Below, piece after piece: positions 57,753 through 64,000 of a stretch of DNA of 64,000 bases (the stretch's first letter is position 1; each line of letters opens with the position of its first letter). Source of the stretch: Salvator merianae (Eukaryota; Chordata; Lepidosauria; Squamata; Teiidae); contig QVOM02000042.1 in assembly GCA_003586115.2 (NCBI GenBank), positions 39,584,204-39,648,203 of the forward strand, in the 5' to 3' direction. A program made the position numbers and the translations under genes. Under the pieces are notes generated by a model. The model worked only from the letters and a program-made list of their open reading frames with translations, made no database searches and was not told where the DNA came from.

Positions 57753-57774
57753 AGCCAATCTATTTTATCTGCTT

Positions 57775-58409
57775 TTATAAAGATTTTATTGTGACTTGCA
57801 CTGACGCCTTAGAATGAGTCATCTCTAGGCCACCTCAGAAGGCTTTTTTAACTGTGCATAAACTCAGCTTTAGATTGCTCAGTTGTTGTTTTTACAAAAG
57901 AAGATTTTAGTGAGAAAGTGTCCAGAAATAAACCAGTAAGTTCCCTAAAAGGAAGGAATAAAATAGAAAGAGAGGGCAGGATTCGTCACCCTTTAATTCT
58001 TAAGGTCAAGAAAAATAACTGTTTGGGGTGTTTTGCAGATTAGAAAGACCTATCTCTGAAAAACAGAAAGTTATTCCACCCAACAACTGCAAAGCAGTAA
58101 GACATGTTAACCACAGTGGCTGCTTTCTTTTTTTCCAGGAAAAGTAAGCAGGAGGAGCCCTAATACAGACTGAGATCAGAAAGTGATTTTCGTCTTTTCA
58201 CTTTTCCACCAATTTCTTGTTGAAAGCTCTTACTCAGTCTAATTTAAGTCTGTATATATAAAATTGAAACAATTGAGGCTTGATGATCTATTCTCTTCAT
58301 TACTTCATGAAACTCGCATCCTCCTTGCTGAACCATTATGATGCTCACCCAACTTCCCCAACTCTGCATTCTGGAAATCTGGGTTATTTTAATGTTACTA
58401 CTAGGGTAC
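57775..58409. other. Unassigned AT-rich sequence
   Basis: GAATGAGTCATCTCTAGGCC to AGAAGGCTTTTTT at 57813-57850 may be a family D scrap. The rest shows no element. About 57890-58330 is complex and could be regulatory, unsupported. Confidence 0.35.
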
Positions 58410-58412
58410 TAT

Positions 58413-58952
58413 GGGCCTGTTCGCACTTGTAACTAGCAAGCATCAAGGATGCTTGCTAGACAAGTGCATTCACACCAGATGACGGCCATAATGACTGGCA
58501 GCGCACCTCATCCGCTGCCGATTGTTACTACCGCCAGACAAGGTAAAAGGTGTCCGAATCTTTGAGCTTCAGGTGAGGATTCGTTTGCACCTGCCTCTTT
58601 GTCCACGGCGGCGGCCATCTTCTGGGCAATTAGCCCACCCATCACACATGGGTGATCATGTGATCATGCAATGCATGATGGGCAATGGGGCCTACCCATT
58701 CACATGGCCCCAAATGAGCCCGCGCGAGGCCCAGTCGTGCCCACGCCACCTCGATTGGGCCTGGGATGCCAGATGGGGCTGCGCTGCGCCCCGTCCGGTG
58801 TTTCGGTGCCCGATTGCAGACGTGAACGCCATTATCCAGCCTCAGGTGAGTTTTCAGGCCCCATTGTGCAGACGGTGTCTGCACGATGGGGTCTGTTCCA
58901 CACTGGAATGGGCTAATTAGCCCATTCTAGCGTGGAAAGTGTGAACAGGCCC
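58413..58952. mobile_element. CpG-rich GGGCC-terminus MITE (540 bp)
   Basis: GGGCCTGTTCGCACTTGTAAC to GAAAGTGTGAACAGGCCC, with TAT on both sides (58410-58412, 58953-58955). An inner stem, CTGGAATGGGCTAATTAGCC plus CATTC, sits near the right. CpGs are abundant (GCGGCGGCCATC) in an AT-rich neighbourhood. Open frames of 132 and 80 codons on opposite strands have no domain. Confidence 0.82.
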
Positions 58953-58979
58953 TATATCACCGTCTCAGAGGCTGTGTCC

Positions 58980-59480
58980 ATACTAGACAACTGGCCCGTA
59001 ACTGCAGTCCCCAAGGAATATAATGTCTGCGTGACAGACTGGTCTACCAGGAACCATATCTGCCAGGACATAGTTTATCTGCATGGGACTAGGCCTTGGA
59101 CCAGCTTAAAGGATGAACATGATGCCATAGCTCACTCCAACAGGAGACTATTTAAAAGCAGTCTCTGAAGCATTCCTTGATGGTCAAGCAGAGCAGCTGC
59201 TCATGTGAATGGCAACCAGGAGCTGATCTGATCTACTGGGGATGAGGCGTCTGGTGCCATTTCACTGGAGTCCTACAAGTGGCTGTGAATCTGCACCACT
59301 TCTGGGCAGCCAGCTAAAACAGCTCTGGCTGACAACTTTGGAGGCTGGGAATGAAAGTTGAGCCAGGATGGTCTGCCTGTAATGTGGACAGCCCTTAGCA
59401 CAGGCCACCTGTCCAATCTTGAGCTAGGTTGCTCAATCTGGCCTAAGACCAGGCCAGGCCAGTGAAGGATGCTGCTCCAT
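58980..59480. mobile_element. Degenerate MITE-like repeat
   Basis: GCATGGGACTAGGCCTTGGACC and CCAATCTTGAGCTAGGTTGC, with near-inverse words, resemble family C and the 6590-7010 repeat. Termini not found. Weak. Confidence 0.35.
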
Positions 59481-59737
59481 GTGTGCATCCTGCCATACAG
59501 TACATGGTATTGTTACGTCATTTGACTCTTCCAGTTTCCACTCTGATCTTCTCTTCCACATCATCCAGGCAACCATTGACCCCCATGACACAGCAGAAGC
59601 AGATCTCCCCAGCATTGCCATGCCCTTGAGATCACACATCAGTTGATAATAGACCTGGTTGTAAACCCATTCCTGTGTCTACCCAGAGAATGGGGGGGCC
59701 AAGACATGGCAGAACAAATGCCATCATAACTACCAAC

Positions 59738-59773
59738 AAACAAACAAACAAATAAATAAATAAATAAATAAAA
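59738..59773. repeat. (CAAA)n(TAAA)n microsatellite
   Basis: About four CAAA and five to six TAAA units. Confidence 0.92.
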
Positions 59774-59779
59774 AGTTCA

Positions 59780-60875
59780 AATATGATTTTTTTTTTAGTT
59801 TTTATCCCGTTCTATGTTGCTCTAGTGTGGCCTGAATCTATTCTCAGATAGTCAAATATTAAAACATTTTTTTAAAAAAATATTTTATATTTATAGATAT
59901 AGAGCTGCAACTACTTGTATTTCCAATTAGGCATCTCTTTGTAATCATCTATCCCTTTCCCCAACTTGCATTTTAAGCTTTTCTTTTCTCCTGAAAAATT
60001 AGCTATTTGAAACAAGCTATTCAAAACAAGTCCTCATTTCATCACAGAGCCTTCTGAAATCTGACACATGCATTTATTATAATACTCTTGTTTCCTTCTG
60101 CTCCTGTACAATGGCAGACAATTCCACCCTCAGAAAGAAGTACTCGACCACAACACACGCCATCCCTGTTGTGTGTAACTTTGAAGAGCCCCCTCAGAGT
60201 GGTTCATTCCACTCTCCTGAAAAGACACTTTCTAAGATCCCCAGAATAAAAGAGACATAACATATGCAACTGGGTGTGACAGAAACATCCTTTAGACACC
60301 CATGTATCACACCATTTGCCATGTGTGGAAGAACTCTTGCCCTTAATGGAATGATCTGAATGAAATGGTCTCCCTTACCACTTAGTAGCCTTCAGTGCAG
60401 AATTTATATATCAGACTGCCAAACATTCATTTTCTCATCATTTTCACTGTGATCTTTTCAAGGATATGTGTATAGATTAATGGAGGTGCTTTTATATGTG
60501 AACAAAAAGAACAGACACTCACAGTAATCCTTCTGTGTAATTTTGCTCATGCTTACACCTGTAATGGATGCATATTCCATTCTGATCTTTACTCATTTTG
60601 TACTTCAGTGTCTATCTACGAAGAAGCCTTTTAAGCAGACCATATCGTATTGTTTTAATGGTGATAAATTACCTGGTGCTTTTTTTTTACACTTCCCTGT
60701 TCTTTTCACAAACAAGAGCTATTGCTAGCATCACTTAGACTCACCATTTTAACTTGCTTTAATTGTTAACTATTTTCTTGTTTTATAATCAGAAGTATAA
60801 AAGGTGAAGGCTGCATGTTCTTTAGTTTATAATTAATATGAACGTTTCTTTTGACCCAAGAGCGCATCTTGCACA
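59780..60875. other. Unassigned AT-rich sequence
   Basis: No element or gene recognised. Confidence 0.35.
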
Positions 60876-60879
60876 CATA

Positions 60880-61332
60880 GGCCTACTCCAGACATCACTT
60901 ATTTATTCCTCAATATATCGATGTACCAGTATAAAGCACATCCAGAATTACCACACATTGTCTAGACATTAGATCTGCATTTTAGCATTTGCAACAGCAG
61001 CAGAGTGACATTAAAGCTGTGAGATTTTCTTTCCACGTGACCTAACCCTCCCATCATGCTGTACAGGTGACCAATAGTATCACGTGGAGTATTTCCAGGT
61101 AGAGACAGTTCACGCCGAACTCTTGCTGTACTTCTTGCACATTAATCCACATAGAGCTGCAAGTACGGAATAGTAGGATATTCCGCTATGATAGTTAATT
61201 TTACAGAATAGCAATAATCTGGTAAATAGAGTCTATATTTCAGGACTGTATCAGGAGCAGCATGGTCATCTCTGGCAAATCAGGTACAATTATGAAATAA
61301 TTACAGGGGTTGACCCTGTCTGGATGTAGCCC
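60880..61332. mobile_element. Family H MITE (about 453 bp)
   Basis: GGCCTACTCCAGACATCACTT at the left and TGACCCTGTCTGGATGTAGCCC at the right form inverted termini of the same kind as 36880-37726. The core differs substantially. Confidence 0.6.
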
Positions 61333-61349
61333 TAGAGAGATTTGGGGCA

Positions 61350-61620
61350 ATCTCCACTTACCTGTCCAGGGTGCCTCAGTAGGTCCAAGGAGACATGCAT
61401 TGCCATCCCACATCCATTGTCAACAGCAGCATGCACCTTGTAGCAACTACACCTGTCCCTTTTCTCACATGATGATCACCACTGGAGGTGCCCCCTTTGC
61501 AGGGCAATTTCTCCCATCCTGCATGGAGAAAGCGCCATTCTGTAGTGCTTCCTTGTTCCAAAATTGAGGGCAGTTTGTTTCCACACTACCTTCTCCATCC
61601 AAGCCACCTCTACCTAAAGT
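61350..61620. mobile_element. Family E repeat
   Basis: CCCCTTTGCAGGGCAATTTC, CCTGCATGGAGAAAGCGCC and GCTTCCTTGTTCCAAAATTG align in order with 28890-29125. Confidence 0.5.
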
Positions 61621-61689
61621 GGAGACATGGGCTATGGCAACAAATGTTGGTGGGGATTTTTTTTTATTTCCCTCTATTTTATTTTATAA

Positions 61690-62175
61690 AACATTTCTTC
61701 CTGTTATGGCGCATGAACTTTTTAGCAGAGTTCTTGTAAAATTGCTTGGACACAAGCGAAGTATTTCTGAGCTAACCTTACAGTCTGTATATCGTTTGCA
61801 TGTTCCTAGAATATTGGGTGAAATTTTCTCCCTTTGCACAATAGGCTTTTGTCATATTACTTATTAGTGAGAGCCTGGAGCCTGACTGCATTAAACACTA
61901 ATCCTTTGCATAATGAAACTGTGAGAATAGAGTTCTATAAAATTTCACACATTTGTTAGTCTGGTATAGAAGATGCTCATTTTCACGTCTGGCTCTCCCA
62001 AGGTTTTCTGATTTAAGATTAAAAATATCTGTAAAATCTTGACTAGATGCAATCTGAGGGAAAGCATGCTTCTCTTGGTTTCAGTGCTCCGGCTGCAAAT
62101 TGCACTGAAATTCAGATACGTGGAAAATGTTGGCATTTGAAAGATTAATATTTCTTGTGCAGACACATTGAACTC
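61690..62175. promoter_or_regulatory. Candidate conserved non-coding segment
   Basis: Repeat-free complex sequence with an octamer-like word (TCCTTTGCATAATGAAAC near 61903). No coding exon. Regulatory status is inference from texture only. Confidence 0.3.
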
Positions 62176-62449
62176 ATGCTGCTTAAAAGGTACTGTACAA
62201 GAGTATCATCCAACCAAACGTTAAGCACACTTAATTCCTATTGATTGCAATATGAGAGTTAACCACATACTTAACACTCTCTCATTGAAATCAATGACTC
62301 ATGCAAGCTCTTAGCATCAGTGGGATTTGTGTGCAATGTTTGGGATTTGCTTATTAAGCCAGGGTTGTCTGACAAATTTTGGATAAGTCACAGAGCATTG
62401 GATAAGGCCCCATTATTGTGGGCTGTGGAATGCTGTGAACCAAGTCATT

Positions 62450-62629
62450 GGCCCTTTCTGCACTTGGCTTTATTCTGGACTATATCCCAGAATAGGGACC
62501 TACTATCCACACGCTAGTGCTGATTATAGCAGGCCCCACCTGGGGCCTGCCATAGTTCATAGTAGTATGCAGATGGCAAATCCCTATTCCAAGATATAAT
62601 CTGGAATAAGGTCAAGTGCAGAAAGGGCC
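62450..62629. mobile_element. Family A palindromic MITE, copy 5 (180 bp)
   Basis: GGCCCTTTCTGCACTTGGC to CAAGTGCAGAAAGGGCC, with ATT on both sides (62447-62449, 62630-62632). The centre, CAGGCCCCACCTGGGGCCTG, is a clean palindrome. Confidence 0.87.
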
Positions 62630-62807
62630 ATTCTGTAAATAAACTAGGAAGCAGCTTCCTAGATCCTATCTCCCTACCATCAGCAGCTACAGTCAACCAC
62701 TTCTGCTACATAAAAAACAGAGATCAGCACAACTGATTTAAATATGCCATAATGCAACTGCTTCCAACTGTTAATTCTAAAAGAGAGCAAAAAGGGGAGT
62801 TAAATAT

Positions 62808-62905
62808 GAAAACATAAGGAAACTCTGCTGGATCAGGCCACAGCCCATCTACTTTAGCATCCTGTCTCACGCAGTGACCTATCAACTGCTGGATATTCAA
62901 GATGG
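62808..62905 (-). mobile_element. CR1-like LINE 3' end fragment
   Basis: AACATAAGGAAACTCTGCTGG and ATCAGGCCACAGCCCATCTA are the reverse complement of the tails at 47386 and 56482. Only about 100 bases remain. Confidence 0.8.
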
Positions 62906-62909
62906 TGCT

Positions 62910-63828
62910 AAAAGGAAGGGAGAGGGAATAAAATAAATGTAGCTGATAATGTATCCCCACCCTAACTTATGTTTTACTGCAGACCTTCTTCAAAAACAAT
63001 GAAGATATGATTTGGTTTCTTGTTTTGTGCGATATGGCTTTTTTGTGAAGATGTGGCTCTTGCTGCTACAGGAAACAATATACTTTATGGTCATGCTGAG
63101 CAGATATTCAGAACTGGCAAACAAGCCACCAACAAAACAATCCATATTTTCCGCTCACTTCTCTTCTTTCCCAAACCATTTTCACTTCTGGTTATACCAT
63201 GTGCATCTGGAAGCATTTTCTAAGCAACACATGGAGCATGCTTTCCATGTCAGTGTTCTTCAATGAAAAGACAAGGCCCGTGGGCAGAGTAATGTGAGGT
63301 GACTACTTTGGGGGGTATAGTCAGAGGAATGAATAAATGAGGACAGGGACGAGTTTTCTGAATGGTGTGGCAAGTCAGCTACTTCAGAATCTGGAAAAGA
63401 TCCTTCTGTGGACTTCAAAATCCCATCACCCTGATCCACAGACTCCACCTTAGCTCAATTCAAAAAGAGCATTTCTAAATTCTGGGTCATTTACACACCA
63501 TTAAAAAAAAGAAGGCAAAAGGTGTCCACCAATATACAAAAGAAATATATCTGACAGATGCATCTTTAGAAATAATAATGTACATTATTTAAGAACAGTT
63601 GTAACTTACTATAGTAAGGTAGGCTATGGCTGCTTCTGTATAGCACATGAAATGAATACTGTCTAAAATGCAGAAGCATGGTCACTCCCGGCCAACTCTG
63701 CATTCCCTGGTCACTGTGTAAGATTCAGCGTACTGTGATGTCACCTAGGGCCACCACCAACTTCCAGCCTCTGCAGCAACAGCCACAGAACTGATGCTGG
63801 GATGCTACTGTTGGGAATCGTTTATACA
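62910..63828. other. Unassigned sequence
   Basis: No gene or element recognised. Frames at 63012-63266 lack domains. Confidence 0.35.
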
Positions 63829-63830
63829 CA

Positions 63831-64000
63831 GGCTACCTCCAGACGTGAGGCAAACACCGTGATCCTTTCAGTATTGCACTGGGATGGCCAAGCATCCCCA
63901 AGGCATCCCCAATATGTTGCCAGGCTATAACAGGAGATCTAGCAGAAACGCCAGGATTCCTGTAACTGCCCCACTTACCTGCTCATCTAGTGAGGTACGT
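63831..64000. mobile_element. Family H MITE, runs off the window
   Basis: GGCTACCTCCAGACGTGAGG, GATCCTTTCAGTATTGCACTG and TTACCTGCTCATCT follow the left half of family H at 36880. The right half lies beyond the window. Confidence 0.55.

Noticed and set aside
58522..58920. 132-codon frame in CpG-rich sequence
   Set aside because: Entirely inside a MITE with 3-bp duplication; no domain or splice context.
1..64000. Endogenous retrovirus or LTR element
   Set aside because: No LTR pairs, primer-binding site or gag/pol/env-like translation were recognised.

Overview
The window looks like a non-coding stretch (gene desert or long intron) of a sauropsid vertebrate genome, most likely a squamate reptile. 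The grounds are CR1- and L2-clade LINE remnants in the sauropsid style, including a CR1 3' end finishing in TGATTCTAT and a second CR1-like family finishing in ATGTTCTTATG. Alongside them are L1-like poly(A) insertions, a Tc1-like and a pogo-like DNA transposon, long (TA)n arrays, and many non-autonomous DNA transposons (MITEs). The organism call is inference. I found no convincing host protein-coding exon, rRNA, tRNA or CRISPR array. Every open frame I examined is either chance or lies inside a repeat.

Layout. 1-10 kb: L2 tail, palindromic MITEs, a CR1 tail, and a CpG-rich 609-bp element next to an hAT-like MITE. 10-22 kb: MITEs separated by unremarkable sequence, an 820-bp foldback at 19.4-20.2 kb and an L2 tail. 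22.7-24.9 kb: a pogo-like element carrying nested insertions. 25.5-26.8 kb: a Tc1-like copy, internally deleted and invaded. 27-34 kb: more MITEs. 34.9-36.8 kb: the longest repeat-poor, comparatively GC/CpG-rich stretch, the best candidate for conserved regulatory DNA. 37-42 kb: a MITE split by an L1-like insertion, a local duplication split by a MITE, the second 609-bp element in opposite orientation, then a cluster of related elements. 46-57 kb: three CR1-like LINE fragments, one about 3 kb long with two MITEs nested in its endonuclease region. 57-64 kb: a tiny L1-like insertion, a CpG-rich young MITE and scattered repeats.

Two mobile-element systems dominate. The first has termini close to GGGCCTKTTCRCACTT and 3-bp target duplications where they can be read (TAT, ATT, TAA, TCA, CAT, TCT). 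Its members have very different cores, from 170-bp hairpins to an 820-bp foldback, as if one PIF/Harbinger-like transposase mobilised them all. The second has TAGAGATGTGC/GCACATCTCTA termini, 8-bp target duplications and a core made of short AT-rich self-complementary words, which fits an hAT-type MITE. No autonomous partner for either lies in the window. Family letters (A to I) are labels used only here.
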